From an uncultured Lentisphaeria bacterium (GTDB lineage Bacteria > Verrucomicrobiota > Lentisphaeria > Victivallales > UBA1829): 64,000 bases of DNA. This document shows, piece by piece, positions 25,850 to 37,300 of this stretch. The notes under the pieces were generated by a model, which was not told the origin of the DNA, made no database searches, and saw only the letters and a program-made list of their open reading frames with translations. The position numbers were made by a program, and so were the translations under genes. The stretch is taken from NCBI GenBank assembly GCA_905197955.1, contig CAJKAR010000022.1:1-64000 (forward strand), given 5' to 3'. Numbering within the stretch: position 1 is the first letter of the stretch; every line of letters starts with the position of its first letter.

Positions 25850-26905
25850 ATGCCGAGGAATTCGACATCGGAATACAAAAAAATTCGTCAGTATGTGAAC
25901 GGATTGATTTTCAAGGCAAATGGCCAGTCCGTCCAGATTCCGACCATTCTTGAACTCTCAAAAAAGTTCGGGGTCTGCCGGCAGACCGTCAGCAAGGCGA
26001 TGAAGGAACTGACGACCGAAGGATATGTCATCGGACGAAAAGGGATCGGCTCCTTCACAAACCCGGCAAAATTCATGGAACATCAGTCGGGAGACCGCCT
26101 CCCTGTGATCGGCATCTTTTTCCGGGACGGCAGACATACACATTATTCCGCATATGACGCGCATCTGGCCGCAGAGCTGATGAAAAAAATCACCTTGTTC
26201 CCCGCCTTTGTTCAGCTCCCCGTTGCAGAGGGAACTTCCCCTGCCGAAATCGCCGCGGAACTCGCGAATCGAAATTTCGACGGAATCATTTGGGAACAAC
26301 CCGATGAAAAACGGCTCGAAGCGCTCAAACTCCTGACCGCAGAAAAAACAATTCCCGTCATAACAACCGGCGAAGTGTTTGACCATTTTCCGGGAGTCTC
26401 CATGAACCTCGAAGAGAACGGTTATGAATGTGCACGCATTCTGATTGCCGAAGGCAGAAAACATCCGGTTTTCATGGGCAATTACGGTGCATGGTCCCGT
26501 CACGCAAAAGGATTCCGCCGCGCTTACGAGGAAGCTGGAATCCATTTGAATGAAAAACTGTTCCTCAAACATCAGAATCTCGATGCGCTCAGGAATATTC
26601 TGGAACTCGGAGTGCCCGTGGATGCCGTATTCAATCATCCAAATCTCCAGAGAAACGAGATCTTCCGGATGATGAAGGAGATGGGGATCGATGTGGAAAA
26701 TCAGTGCCGTCTGATCTGCAATTCCCTCGCGGCATCCGTCAATCCGGATTTTCATGGATATGTCTATCAGATCGATTTCGAGCAGATCGCCAATGTCGCA
26801 GTGAGAATGCTCCACAACGCTTTGTGCGGTATCAAAAATGAACCTATACATGAATTCATTCATTTTAATATTATCAAACAGAGCGGAGAAAGGAATGTCG
26901 TATGA
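25850..26905 (+). CDS. GntR/LacI-type hybrid regulator
   Basis: A 351-residue protein. An N-terminal winged helix ([20 protein letters not shown], then [20 protein letters not shown]) is joined to a LacI-like sugar-binding domain ([65 protein letters not shown]). The ATG at 25850 follows CGGAGAG; an in-frame ATG 21 bp upstream has no such site. Its stop overlaps the pilin-like start (ATGATGA). It is the probable local regulator of the pilin and two hydrolase genes that follow. Confidence 0.88.
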   Translation: MPRNSTSEYKKIRQYVNGLIFKANGQSVQIPTILELSKKFGVCRQTVSKAMKELTTEGYVIGRKGIGSFTNPAKFMEHQSGDRLPVIGIFFRDGRHTHYSAYDAHLAAELMKKITLFPAFVQLPVAEGTSPAEIAAELANRNFDGIIWEQPDEKRLEALKLLTAEKTIPVITTGEVFDHFPGVSMNLEENGYECARILIAEGRKHPVFMGNYGAWSRHAKGFRRAYEEAGIHLNEKLFLKHQNLDALRNILELGVPVDAVFNHPNLQRNEIFRMMKEMGIDVENQCRLICNSLAASVNPDFHGYVYQIDFEQIANVAVRMLHNALCGIKNEPIHEFIHFNIIKQSGERNVV

Positions 26906-27624
26906 TGAGAAAAAGGAGCAAAAAATTTACATTGATAGAACTCTTGGTAGTAATTGCAATCATAGCAATTCTCGCATCTCTTCTTCTGCCCGCCCTGAAC
27001 AGCACGAGGGAGAAAGGACGCAGCGCCGCCTGTATCGGCAATCTGAAACAGTGCGGGATGCTCCAGCTGATGTATGCACAGGACAATAACGATACGTTTA
27101 CCATGACCATGGAACATCTGGAAAGCGGAGAGTATCGCAGCTGGCTCGGTTTTCTCTGGCACGCCGGATATACGAAAAATCTGCGAAGCGCTTTCTGTCC
27201 CTCCTCCTTCCATGAATTTTCCTTCCAGAACAAAATCTCTTCGGATGAACTTCTCTGCTACGGAATGCTTCTCTGGGGGAAGAATGCCAATCATAATGTC
27301 AGTTACAAGCTCTCGTATCAGGGGAAAAACCGCATTCCACCTTCCGCACGGGCTCTCCTGATGGATGCCAACCGTATGAAATCCAGCGGAGAATGGATTC
27401 CCGCCTATGCAGTGGAAAGCATTCAATATGACGGACGCCCGACGGAAACGCTTCCCGCAGTGCCTGCGGATACCAAATATGTGGGATATATGCGTCACGG
27501 AAATCAGGGAGTCAACACCGTATTCTTTGATGGCCACGCGGCCTCTTTCCTGCCGAGTTACAGGAAAAACGAAATCTGGTATATCCGCAGACAGGATCGC
27601 CTCCCGATACCCTTGAACCGATAA
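26902..27624 (+). CDS. prepilin-like protein (H-X9-DG type)
   Basis: A 240-residue protein with the prepilin helix [20 protein letters not shown] from residue 8 and the tail box [17 protein letters not shown] (one residue longer than H-X9-DG). A charged MMRKRSKK leader precedes the helix; the residue before Phe is Lys rather than Gly. It is probably inner-membrane anchored and projects into the periplasm or into a pseudopilus. It is translationally coupled to the regulator and 20 bp before the next hydrolase gene. Confidence 0.87.
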   Translation: MMRKRSKKFTLIELLVVIAIIAILASLLLPALNSTREKGRSAACIGNLKQCGMLQLMYAQDNNDTFTMTMEHLESGEYRSWLGFLWHAGYTKNLRSAFCPSSFHEFSFQNKISSDELLCYGMLLWGKNANHNVSYKLSYQGKNRIPPSARALLMDANRMKSSGEWIPAYAVESIQYDGRPTETLPAVPADTKYVGYMRHGNQGVNTVFFDGHAASFLPSYRKNEIWYIRRQDRLPIPLNR

Positions 27625-27644
27625 GCTGCGATCAGAGAGTGATT

Positions 27645-30600
27645 ATGATTCAAAAAATATTTTCAATGCTTCTCCTTCTGACGGTCGTGTGCGCCTCCGC
27701 AGAAGAAAACCGCGTTTTCAATGTCGGTCCCGGCAGAATCATTCAGGTGGAGGATATCGCATTCCGACTCTGTCACTGGGGACGAGGATGGAAAAACGGC
27801 ACGATTCAAAATCCGGCAAATCTTTCATTTCCCGGAGAGGGCGGAACAATCCGAAGCGGAACTTTCCGGGTTCACGACGGAAGTTTCATCTGTACGGAGT
27901 CGCTGAACATTTCACGCAATCATGCCTCCCTGGAACTCACGCTTTCCCATCCGGAGGGAATGGAAACGGAGAGTCTGGTTCTTGCGGCGGATCTCCCGTT
28001 GAAAGTCTTAAAGGGGCGCCCTCTCCTGTTCAACGGAAAAAGAACCGGATTCGGAGAAAAATTCAATCAGGCAGACAGCGTCCGTCGCATCTGGGCCAGG
28101 AAAAAAGAGAATTCTGTTGTAATTCCTTTCAACGGCGGCTCACTTCTGATTCAGGGGAATTTCTCCGCTCAGCTTCAGGACAATCGCAAATACAAAAAGC
28201 AATCGTATGGATTCCGGCTTCTGTTTGCCGGCGGGTCCGGGACCGTCAAGCAGGCCCGCCTTGCGGTGAAAATGGAATATCGGCCCTATGACTCGATCCC
28301 GCTGGAACTCACCTCAGCGGCAAACCGCTCGTTCCGGGACGATCGCGCTAATGACGGCCTCGGTTCCTGGAACGATCAGGGACCGGAAAACGATTTGCGG
28401 ATGCTTCCCGCAGGACTCCAGAAATGGGGCGGCCTGCAATTCCGGATTCTGGATCATGACTCGACCGGCGGCAAAACCTGCATTGCCTTGAAAGGAAAGT
28501 CCAGACCCGGACTGCCGGAGAGCACATTCATTCCTGGAAACGGCAAGCAGGGAAGATTTCTCTATCTGCTGAATGCCCTCGGCTGGGAACCGGTGAAGGA
28601 GAGTCCGGTCGGAGAAATCACAGTTGTGTACGAAAACGGAACCAGCGAAAAGCTGAAGGTGGTCAGCGGCGTGGATACCGGAAATTTCTGGAATCCGAGA
28701 TCCCTTCGAAACGGAAATGCAGTCTGGCGCGGAGAAAACGACTGTGCGACCGTCGGTCTGTATGCCACAAAATTTCCTCTTTCCGGCGGAAGGATCGAAA
28801 AGATCACTTTCCGCAGTGCGGGCAATGCCGTCTGGATGATTGCAGCCGCGACACTTGCAGAAGAAGATATCGCTCCGGAAATCCGGGGACCGGTCGTCTT
28901 TCAGGCAAACATGGATTGGCGGGCGGTCAAAAACGAAAAGGATATCATACCGGGCAGCATCATCGACTTTTCGGATCTGCTGGACAAGCCCGCTGGAAAA
29001 TACGGATTCCTCAAAGCAGTCGGAGATCATTTCGAGTTTGAAAAGCGTCCGGGAATCCCCGTCCGGTTTTACGGAATCAACAATGCCGGAGACACCAATT
29101 TCATGGATCCGAAACTGACGGAGCGAATGCTGGATGAACTCGCCGCAGCCGGTTACAACCTGATGCGTCTGCATCATTTTGACAATAAACTGGTAAAACG
29201 GGAAAACGGCGTTTCGACCATTCCGGAACCACATAAAATGGACCGCATGGATCATCAGCTTGCGGAATGCCGGAAACGCGGCATCTATACCACACTGGAT
29301 CTCTTCACGGCCCGAACACTGGAAAAAGGTGAGATTCCGGATTATCCAGATCGCGCCCTGTCCACAACCGAATTCAAAACGCTGGCGTTCATCAATGAAA
29401 ACGTGATGAGGAATCTGGAAAGGTTTTCAGCAAATCTGCTGAATCATGTGAATCCCTATACCGGAGTCGCATGGAAAGAGGATCCCACCATCGTCCAGAT
29501 CAGTCTGATCAACGAGGATACCCTCACCCAGACTCTCTCGCGCTCGCCGTTTGCCAGAGCTCTCTACGAGAAAGAATTTGAAAAATATGTTCTGAAAAAC
29601 AGAATCCATCTCTCCGCGGCAAACCGGAATTCGCATTTCCAGAAATTTCTGGCGGAAGTGTATCTGCGCGGATGGAAACGGCTTTCCGGATTTCTCCGCA
29701 ATCTCGGAGTGAAGGTGCCGCTGACGGATCTGAATTACATTGTCGATGTGCCGACCACGCTTCTGCGTTCTCATTTTGATTATGTCGATGTGCATTCCTA
29801 CTGGGCGCATCCGCAGTTTCTCGGCCCCAACTGGCGCCTCCCGGCTTCGGTCAATCCGGAGAGCGCAATTCCGAATTACGCAGGCGGAATCTCCACGGTT
29901 TTTCAGAGCCGGATTTTCGGCCGTCCCTTCGTAATCTCCGAGTGGGACTATGTCAATCCGAATGCCTTCGCCGTGGAAGGAGCGTTTCTGGCAGGAGCGT
30001 ACGCCGCGCTCCAGGGGTACAGCGGACTCTGCCGATTCAATTATGCGTGGACTCCCGAAAAAGTGAAAAAGGAAGAGAGCCATTTATGCTTCTTCGATAT
30101 CGCAAACGATCCGCTGCGTCTGCTTTCCGAACGGGCAGGAGTGCTGTTTTTCCTCCGGGGAGATGTCTCCGTTTCCAAAACAAGCTATCCGATCCTCGTG
30201 AAACAGGAGGCTTTGACTCTGACCGGTTATCCGAAATATTATCCGCAGCTCATAAAACGGATCGGACTGATCGGCAGAACCGGAAGCATTTTCACGGATG
30301 ACTCCGTTCCCTCCGGCAGCAGAGCGCTTTTGACTCTGACGCCGGAAAAAGTGAAATCTCAGCTGCCGTCGATCCTCTGCCAGTCGGCGGACGAAGTGTT
30401 CGCCAAGCTGCTGGAAACCGGAGCTGTCTCGAAAAAGCAATATGATCCCGTTCAGCAGAAATTCACAAGTTCCACCGGAGAACTTGTCCTGAACCGGAAG
30501 CAGAAGACCTTTCTTGCGGCAACACCCCGAAGCGAAGGATTTGTCGGTCCGGCGGGAACCCGCATGAACGGAAAATTTGCATCAGTTCTGATCCGGGATT

Positions 30601-30944
30601 CTTTTGCCGCGGTGCTTGTGGCATCGCGCGACAACCGTCCTCTTGCGGAAAGCAAACGGATTCTGCTCCTGCATCTGACAACGCTGAGGAATACCGGAAT
30701 GAAATTTTCCAATTCGGAACTCTCCGTAATGGAACGCTATGGAACGCTTCCCCTTCTGATGCGCCGCGGGGAATGCGATATCACACTGAACACATCCGCA
30801 GACTGGAAACTCTTCGCCTGCGGATTCAACGGGAAACGAAAATTCGAAGTTCCTGTTGAAAAAGGAAATGGAACGCTTAAATTCACAGCAGGAAACATCA
30901 CTCCATCCGGCGCAGTCGCCGTGTATGAGCTGATCAGAAATTAA
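27645..30944 (+). CDS. large secreted GH clan A-like hydrolase
   Basis: A 1099-residue protein with signal peptide MIQKIFSMLLLLTVVCASA. I chose the ATG at 27645; a GTG two codons upstream is also open. N-terminal beta domains (to about residue 440) are followed by a TIM barrel with the candidate acid/base Glu near 624 (ISLINEDTL) and nucleophile Glu near 766 (VISEWDY). A C-terminal beta domain follows. It shares NHVNPYTG, AWKEDP, AGKYGF and the HKMDRMD-like stretch with the protein at 20441, so they are paralogues of the two back-to-back loci. Substrate unknown; an extracellular or periplasmic polysaccharide is likely. Confidence 0.83.
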   Translation: MIQKIFSMLLLLTVVCASAEENRVFNVGPGRIIQVEDIAFRLCHWGRGWKNGTIQNPANLSFPGEGGTIRSGTFRVHDGSFICTESLNISRNHASLELTLSHPEGMETESLVLAADLPLKVLKGRPLLFNGKRTGFGEKFNQADSVRRIWARKKENSVVIPFNGGSLLIQGNFSAQLQDNRKYKKQSYGFRLLFAGGSGTVKQARLAVKMEYRPYDSIPLELTSAANRSFRDDRANDGLGSWNDQGPENDLRMLPAGLQKWGGLQFRILDHDSTGGKTCIALKGKSRPGLPESTFIPGNGKQGRFLYLLNALGWEPVKESPVGEITVVYENGTSEKLKVVSGVDTGNFWNPRSLRNGNAVWRGENDCATVGLYATKFPLSGGRIEKITFRSAGNAVWMIAAATLAEEDIAPEIRGPVVFQANMDWRAVKNEKDIIPGSIIDFSDLLDKPAGKYGFLKAVGDHFEFEKRPGIPVRFYGINNAGDTNFMDPKLTERMLDELAAAGYNLMRLHHFDNKLVKRENGVSTIPEPHKMDRMDHQLAECRKRGIYTTLDLFTARTLEKGEIPDYPDRALSTTEFKTLAFINENVMRNLERFSANLLNHVNPYTGVAWKEDPTIVQISLINEDTLTQTLSRSPFARALYEKEFEKYVLKNRIHLSAANRNSHFQKFLAEVYLRGWKRLSGFLRNLGVKVPLTDLNYIVDVPTTLLRSHFDYVDVHSYWAHPQFLGPNWRLPASVNPESAIPNYAGGISTVFQSRIFGRPFVISEWDYVNPNAFAVEGAFLAGAYAALQGYSGLCRFNYAWTPEKVKKEESHLCFFDIANDPLRLLSERAGVLFFLRGDVSVSKTSYPILVKQEALTLTGYPKYYPQLIKRIGLIGRTGSIFTDDSVPSGSRALLTLTPEKVKSQLPSILCQSADEVFAKLLETGAVSKKQYDPVQQKFTSSTGELVLNRKQKTFLAATPRSEGFVGPAGTRMNGKFASVLIRDSFAAVLVASRDNRPLAESKRILLLHLTTLRNTGMKFSNSELSVMERYGTLPLLMRRGECDITLNTSADWKLFACGFNGKRKFEVPVEKGNGTLKFTAGNITPSGAVAVYELIRN

Positions 30945-30961
30945 AAGAAAAGGATTGAACG

Positions 30962-32332
30962 ATGGACTGGATTCGTGTCGGGAAAAAAAATCCGCGTTAT
31001 TTTGAATTTTCCAATGGAAAAACCTTTGTTCCGGTAGGAGTAAACCTCTGCTTCCAGCGCTTTCTCACTACAGACGAGGAGTGTCTGGAGGCCTATCGGC
31101 ATCAGATGGAAACATTTGCCGCAAACGGCGGAAATTTTCTCCGCATCTGGATGGGAGTGCCGTTTCTCCAGCTGGAACCGGAACGCGCCGATGTGTTTTC
31201 GGATCGGAAACTGGACAATCTTCATGCGCTCATTGAGATTGCAAAGAAGAACCATTTGCGGATCAAATTCACGCTGGAACATTTCCGGCGTCTGGACAAG
31301 GGCGCGGACAACGAACTCTTTCCCGGAGCGGCAAATTTCCAGAATCCGGTCTACCGGAAGGAAAACGGAGGGTTTGCAGACAGCGTCACAGAGTTCATGA
31401 CGTCTCCCGAAGGACGAAAACATTTTATCCGCAAGCTGGAACTTCTGAGCCGTCACTTTGCCGGGGAACCGACGATTGCCGCATGGGAACTCTGGAACGA
31501 AATCAATACGGTCAACGCCCCCGAAACGGTCTGGAAAGAGTGGTCGGAACTCATGCTTCAGGAGCTTCACCGCTGTTTTCCCCATCAGATGTGTCTTCAG
31601 AATCTGGGCAGTTTTGATTCCTTTGTCCATCAATCGCGCTATGACTGGCTCTGCACCCTGCCCGGATGTGATTTCAGCCAGGCGCACCGATATCTTGATC
31701 CGGGAGCGGATCTGGATATCTGCCGGGGACCGATGGATCTGCTTTGCGGAGATGCAATCCGGGAACTGCGGGAAAAAAATCCGCTCCGTCCGGCAATCCT
31801 TGCGGAAACGGGAGCGGTGGAGTGGAAACATTGCAGGGCCTCGCATTTATATGAGCTGGACTCTCAGGGAATGCTTCTGCATGACGGAATTTTTGCACCG
31901 TTCTTCTCCGGATCCGCGGGTTGCGGACAATTCTGGCACTGGGATCAGTTGTATCTGGAGCGTCACAATCTCTGGTGGCATTTTGCCCGCTTTGTCCGTG
32001 CGACGGAAGGATTCGATCCGGCGGAAGAGGATGCCCGGCCCTTTTTCCGGGATTCCAGACGTCTCCGGATCTACGGTCTGCAAGGCCGCTCCACCGTCCT
32101 GGTCTGGCTGCGCGACAAACTGAACACCTGGCAGAATGAACTGGATCGCAGATATGCGCCTGAACGACTGAACGGATTAAAACTGAATCTTTGCAATTTC
32201 TCCTGCGGAGATTTCCGGACCTGCTCCTGGTATTCCCCCTGGACAGAGGAATCCGGAAATCTGGAAATCCGGGAATCGGAGATTCAGCTTCCAGCCTTTG
32301 AACGTTCTCTCGTTCTCCGCCTCGGCTTCTAA
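30962..32332 (+). CDS. GH5-like (beta-mannanase/cellulase-type) hydrolase
   Basis: A 456-residue protein without signal peptide, so probably cytoplasmic. It is a TIM barrel from the N-terminus: FVPVGVNLCFQRF, ANGGNFLRIWMG, then IAAWELWNEIN with the acid/base E180 and PAILAETGAVEW with the nucleophile E282. The NGGNFLRIW and WELWNE patterns resemble GH5 mannanases and cellulases. A small C-terminal beta domain starts near residue 370. It lies 17 bp after the large secreted hydrolase and likely completes breakdown of imported oligosaccharides. The last gene of the operon. Confidence 0.83.
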   Translation: MDWIRVGKKNPRYFEFSNGKTFVPVGVNLCFQRFLTTDEECLEAYRHQMETFAANGGNFLRIWMGVPFLQLEPERADVFSDRKLDNLHALIEIAKKNHLRIKFTLEHFRRLDKGADNELFPGAANFQNPVYRKENGGFADSVTEFMTSPEGRKHFIRKLELLSRHFAGEPTIAAWELWNEINTVNAPETVWKEWSELMLQELHRCFPHQMCLQNLGSFDSFVHQSRYDWLCTLPGCDFSQAHRYLDPGADLDICRGPMDLLCGDAIRELREKNPLRPAILAETGAVEWKHCRASHLYELDSQGMLLHDGIFAPFFSGSAGCGQFWHWDQLYLERHNLWWHFARFVRATEGFDPAEEDARPFFRDSRRLRIYGLQGRSTVLVWLRDKLNTWQNELDRRYAPERLNGLKLNLCNFSCGDFRTCSWYSPWTEESGNLEIRESEIQLPAFERSLVLRLGF

Positions 32333-32369
32333 AAGTTCCGGCGCCCGTTCTCCGGGAACCGAGGATTCG

Positions 32370-32405
32370 ACCGGAGAAGACCGTATTTCACCGATCTTCT
32401 CCGGT
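32370..32405 (+). terminator. stem-loop after the GH5-like gene
   Basis: A perfect 11-bp stem, ACCGGAGAAGA pairing with TCTTCTCCGGT, with a 14-nt loop, 37 bp after the stop. No T-run follows. Confidence 0.6.
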
Positions 32406-32499
32406 TCGCATCCGGAATTGTCTCATTCCAAATGCTGAGCATATCGCTCCGCTCGATCTGCCGCTCCTGTTTTTCCGGAAAATAGTTCTCTTACCCCTC

Positions 32500-32528
32500 T
32501 TGACAAAAGACGGGAAATCTGCTATAAT
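32500..32528 (+). promoter_or_regulatory. consensus promoter of the third locus
   Basis: TTGACA (32500-32505), exactly 17 bp, TATAAT (32523-32528), 47 bp before the ATG at 32576. Confidence 0.8.
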
Positions 32529-32530
32529 AT

Positions 32531-32556
32531 ATCTAAACCCATCAATGAGTTTAGAT
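32531..32556. promoter_or_regulatory. probable operator, inverted repeat
   Basis: ATCTAAACCCAT and ATGAGTTTAGAT form an inverted repeat (11 of 12 positions pair) around two nucleotides. It begins 2 bp after the -10 and so covers the transcription start. A dimeric regulator, most simply the gene's own product, would bind here. Confidence 0.7.
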
Positions 32557-32575
32557 AAAAAAAGAGAGATTTTCA

Positions 32576-33628
32576 ATGGATCCGGATTCACAAGTGATGA
32601 ATGCATGCAGGAGAATCGTAAGACTGGTCTGGCACCTTGGCCTGCGCCCCTACGACCGTCTGCCGTCGCAGAACGAACTTGTGGAGCAGACGGGATTCTG
32701 CAACAATACCATCACACCTGCGGTAAAACTGCTGGCGGACGCAGGGTTTCTGGAAAATACCCGGAAAGTCGGACGCATTTTGCTGGATCGGAACAAATGG
32801 CCGGATCAGCTCTGGAGAATTGCGGTTCCGTACGGACCGCCGGATGACCGTCCCGGATGTCAGTTTGCGGCCATTCTGCTTTGTTTTCTTCAAAACCGTC
32901 TTCAGACACTCGGCTGCAAATGCATCTCGCTGCCGCGTCTGCCCCAGTTTTTCGGATGCGGGATCCATGAACTGAATCATTTTGCGGGATTGGAAGAGCT
33001 TGTCCGGGAGAACCGGCTCGACGGAATTCTCACAAGCGCTCGTTTTTCCACGGAAGTCATGCGGAACTGTTCGGAACGGGAGCTTCCCTGCTGTCTCCTC
33101 AGCGGCGATCGGAACGCCCCTCTCCGGCTTGAATTCGATACGCTTCATCTGATCGCCTGCGCCATGGAACGCTTTCACCGGTCCGGGATCCGGAAGCCGC
33201 TTCTTCTGGAGTGCAATGACGCCGATCTCCGGAAAATCGGTTCTCCGGAAAGCCATCGTTTTCTGGAACTGGCGGAACAATATGGCATGGAGGTCGATTC
33301 CCGATCCGTCTTCACCGGTTCCGTTGTGGATCTGCTGGAGAAAGCTCCGGAGGCCGCGTCCGGACCGGAACATGACGGGGTCCTGATCCTGAATGACGCA
33401 GTCGGTTCCGCCTGGTCCATCGCGCTTGCCCTTGCCGGACGCCATCCCATGCTCGCCGTACAGACCAACCGGCAGATCGTTCTGGCCTACGCCCTCACCC
33501 AGATCCGTTATGAGTATGATGTGGAATCCATTGCCGTCCATGCGGTCGATCTCATGCTGGAAGCCGTGCTCACCGGAAAACACCAAGCCGTTTGCATACA
33601 ACCTTTTCAAGAGAAGGAGATGAAATGA
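32576..33628 (+). CDS. GntR-type regulator with LacI-like sensor
   Basis: A 350-residue protein. The N-terminal winged helix has [20 protein letters not shown] then [20 protein letters not shown]. The remainder is a weakly conserved LacI-like periplasmic-binding fold ([46 protein letters not shown]). It sits behind a consensus promoter and a strong palindrome. Its stop overlaps the next start by 4 nt (ATGA). It probably controls the pilin, GH42-like and GH71/99-like genes that follow. Confidence 0.85.
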   Translation: MDPDSQVMNACRRIVRLVWHLGLRPYDRLPSQNELVEQTGFCNNTITPAVKLLADAGFLENTRKVGRILLDRNKWPDQLWRIAVPYGPPDDRPGCQFAAILLCFLQNRLQTLGCKCISLPRLPQFFGCGIHELNHFAGLEELVRENRLDGILTSARFSTEVMRNCSERELPCCLLSGDRNAPLRLEFDTLHLIACAMERFHRSGIRKPLLLECNDADLRKIGSPESHRFLELAEQYGMEVDSRSVFTGSVVDLLEKAPEAASGPEHDGVLILNDAVGSAWSIALALAGRHPMLAVQTNRQIVLAYALTQIRYEYDVESIAVHAVDLMLEAVLTGKHQAVCIQPFQEKEMK

Positions 33629-34335
33629 AACATCGTCCATTTTTTACACTGGTAGAACTGCTGATTGTAATTGCCATTATCGGAATTCTTGCTGCAATGC
33701 TGCTTCCGGCGCTGAACAGCGCGAGAGAAAAGGCTCGCAGTTCGCAATGTCTCGGTAATTTGAAACAGATTCTGCTGGCGCATCTTCAATATGCGGGAGA
33801 TGCCAATGACTGCTTTATCATCGGCAAACTGACTCAGGCAGGAGGAACCGATGGATATCCTTTCGAACGCGCAACCCAGTATCTGCTCCATCTGGGATAT
33901 CTCGGACCGAGTGCGACAAAACCAAATTCCGAACAGAGAGTTTTTCGCAGGAACTCCATCGGAGTCTGCCCCGCATGGGGCTTCTTCCAGTCCAAGACCT
34001 CGCCCTACGGGACCTACAACAACAACTTCACCTGGGAGTATCAGGGGACATACGGATACAACAACCATTCTTTTGATTACTTCGGCGGACCGTATATTCG
34101 TCTGACCAAAGTGAAAACCGCATCTCAGAACGCCCCGCTGTTCGACATGCTGAACAATTATGAAATCTACGATTCCTATCATAATCCGTACTCGCCGTCG
34201 GAAAACAAACGGGTCGGGCCCTGGCATCTGGGCGGGACCAACGCAGGGTTCTTTGACGGACACGCCAGAAGCTATAAAACCCTCCCCACCCGGCCGACCT
34301 CCGTCACATTTATCGAACCATGGAAGGTGCAATAA
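33625..34335 (+). CDS. prepilin-like protein (H-X9-DG type)
   Basis: A 236-residue protein, [20 protein letters not shown] at the start, with the pilin Glu at mature position 5. The tail [19 protein letters not shown] is a full H-X9-DG-like box. The residue before the mature Phe is Phe, not Gly. A Tyr/Asn-rich central domain ([19 protein letters not shown]) may contact carbohydrate. The start was set at the ATG overlapping the regulator stop, with AAGGAG 6 nt upstream; a longer frame from 33592 was rejected. The next gene's first possible ATG overlaps its stop (TAATG). Confidence 0.87.
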   Translation: MKHRPFFTLVELLIVIAIIGILAAMLLPALNSAREKARSSQCLGNLKQILLAHLQYAGDANDCFIIGKLTQAGGTDGYPFERATQYLLHLGYLGPSATKPNSEQRVFRRNSIGVCPAWGFFQSKTSPYGTYNNNFTWEYQGTYGYNNHSFDYFGGPYIRLTKVKTASQNAPLFDMLNNYEIYDSYHNPYSPSENKRVGPWHLGGTNAGFFDGHARSYKTLPTRPTSVTFIEPWKVQ

Positions 34336-34373
34336 TGATAAATTTCCATTTCATCCGGAAAGAAGTACGTTTT

Positions 34374-37300
34374 ATGAAACACTCCCTCTTTGCTCTCGGC
34401 CTCCTGCTCGGTAGCGATCTTGCCGCAGGCCCGATGGATTTCGAAGCCTCCGCACGGGAATGGATCACTCCAGATCCCGGAATGACCATTGCCGGACGAA
34501 ACGGAAGTCTGCAGCTCCATTTTCAGGCAAATGATTTCACGCCGACTCAGCACGGAAACTGGCTTTACAACCGAAAGGTGTTCCGTCTGCTTCTGAAACA
34601 GCCTCAGATGCTCCAGAAAGACTGCATGCGCATTGTCTTCGAAGCCTCCGGACATGAATACAAAACATGGAACACGCGCGATGAGGTCATTCAGATCTGG
34701 CCGGTCATTCGCGATGAATCCGGGGAACAGCTCTCCTATATTCCTCAGAAATATCCTCATCTTTACCCGGGCGGAACCCGGTGGGCAACCTGGATGACCG
34801 CTCCCTTTTTCGCCGGAGAAGCCGGCGGCGCCACTCAGGACATCTATACCGCGGAGAATGGAGACCAAAACGCATGGCCGGATGGAAAACTCGAATTTCT
34901 CGGATTCAAAATCGTCGTTCATACCCGCAATCCGCAAAAAACGAAAACAGGTTCTGTCCAGATCGGAAGAATCATGGAATCCGGAGAAAGACTTCCGGTC
35001 GGAGTCCCCTATTTCCATGCGGATTCGATCTGCCGGACCAAAGGGACCTTTCACTTTGCCGGAACGATCGCCCGCGGCTTTCAAGCGAGTCCGGTTGTGG
35101 AATTCTCCCGGAAGATCTCCTTTGATCCAGCCGATCCCGCCAGTCAGAGACAGCGCATCGAACTGCCGATTCCTCCCGGAAACGGTGAGTTCTGGTGCGA
35201 ATGGATGTTCTCCGATGAAAACGGAAAAAGAATTGCGGGCAGTTCCTTCCGTCATCAGACCACTCATGCGGAATTCAACTGCACGGCAAAACCGGCACAG
35301 ACCAATGCACCTCCCGCGCTGGGATATCTCCGAATCAATCCGCACAGAGAGGCGGTCTATGAACGCAATGAAACGCCGGAACTGCGTTTCACCGTCTGGC
35401 CCGATGGGAAAAAGAGTCTGAAAATACGCACGGAACTTCTTTCATACCAGTATGAGGATCTGTTTGAAACGAAGGAATTTCATGCTCAATTTTCCTCGCA
35501 GGCCCCGCAGACCTTTTCGTATACCCCGACTCTCCGTCCGGACCGGGATGCCTATCGCTGCCGCTTCACGGTGAAAGATTCCGACGGAACCATCATGCAG
35601 ATCAGGGAATATGTTTTCGGTCGCAGAAGCGATCTGAAACAGGCCCGGCAGAGCCGCACAGGGCTCCCGGTCGATCGGCACGCCCTGAAAGATCTCTCCT
35701 ACAACCGGGCGACCTTCCATATTCTCTGGGCCGACAGGAAAAACATCAAAAAAGAGAAGGATCTCACCGACCGCTTTCTCCATGCCATCCGCTCCGCCGC
35801 ACCGCTGACCAGATACTGGACTTACACCATCGATCCGGCGGAAATGGAAATTCTTCCCGGCGTTTTTGACTTCGCCGTACTGGATCAGATTATGGATCTT
35901 GCCGCGGACAGCGGAGTGGCGCTGACTCTGCGTGTCACCCATATTGAATCGGAAAAGCCTTATCGCTGGCTGCCCTATTCCGCACAGCACAATTTCGACG
36001 GACTTCCGATTTTCGAGCACTATTACGGAGGCTACAGCCTCGGGGATCGCAACTATCTTGAAGTCTGGCATCGTCTGAACCGCGCGCTCTTCGACCGGTA
36101 CGGAAATCATCCGGCGTTTCAGGGATACTATCTGCTCCAGCCGGCGGGAGAATTCACCATCGAAGACAAGCCGTGGGAAGGTATCGTCGCCGGATATGAA
36201 CCGCCGATGAAACAAGCCTTCCAGGACTATCTCAAACACAATCTGAAACTGGATCTGCCCGCATTGAACCGCCGCTGGAACACCAGATTCAAAAGCTGGG
36301 AGGAAGTTTCGGTTCCCCAGCCGGCCTTCCGGCTCGGAAAAATGCCGGATCTCAGCATGCGCTGGAATGACTTCAGCAAATTCAAATTTTATCTGGATAC
36401 GGAAGGATTCTTTCCGGAGGCCGTTCGGCGCATCCGCTCCTATACGGACCGTCACGTCATCATCCTCTATTCCGCGCCGCAGAACAATCTGAGCGGAGCG
36501 GTGGATTACTTCCACAACGGAGGCAACGCCTATTTGCAAAACGAGGGGCGTTATGTCGAAGCATGGGAAAAAGGCCGCACCGGATGGATCAGCGAACCGC
36601 ATGATCCGACTCGCTGGGCATCCTCGGATGATTCCGAATGGAACCTGGACTGGACCGTCTACATGGCGATCCTCCAGGCAGGCGGAGGCGGAGCAAATCT
36701 CCATGTGTACAACTATCCGCGGAAAAGGACCATCGAAAATCATGGATTCATCTACGCGTATGACCGTCTGCGGAAATACATGCCCGTTCTGGATGAACTG
36801 AACGGATTCGTTTCGGCGCAGGAACCGGCACGAATCGGCATTTTCCAGGATCCGATGACCATCGCATGCAAGCACAGAACCACGTTCAAGCCGCGTATGG
36901 ATGATCTTGCCCGGTTCTTTGAACTTGTCAAATTTTCCAAACTTCCTTTTGCAACCGCGGAAAAGCGGAATTTATCCCAGCTTCGGCTGCTGGTGCTCAA
37001 TCCGCTGGATGAGGTCATGTCCCAGGAAAACATCCACCTGATTGCCGAATGGATCCGGAACGGCGGGAAAGCAGTCATGACCGTAAATACGGGAAAATAC
37101 TCTCCCGAAGCCGGAGCTTCCGCTCCCTGGCCGCTTCTCCGGGCTCTTGGCATTGCTGCTCCCGATTCCGCCTATCGGACAACCGGACGGAATGTCACGG
37201 CATCCGTTCTTCGGGAAAATCCATTTTTCGACAAGGAAAAAGGGATTCGCTTCTACACGGGGACCGAATTCAAACGCGATCTGCAAAGCAAGGAAATCAA

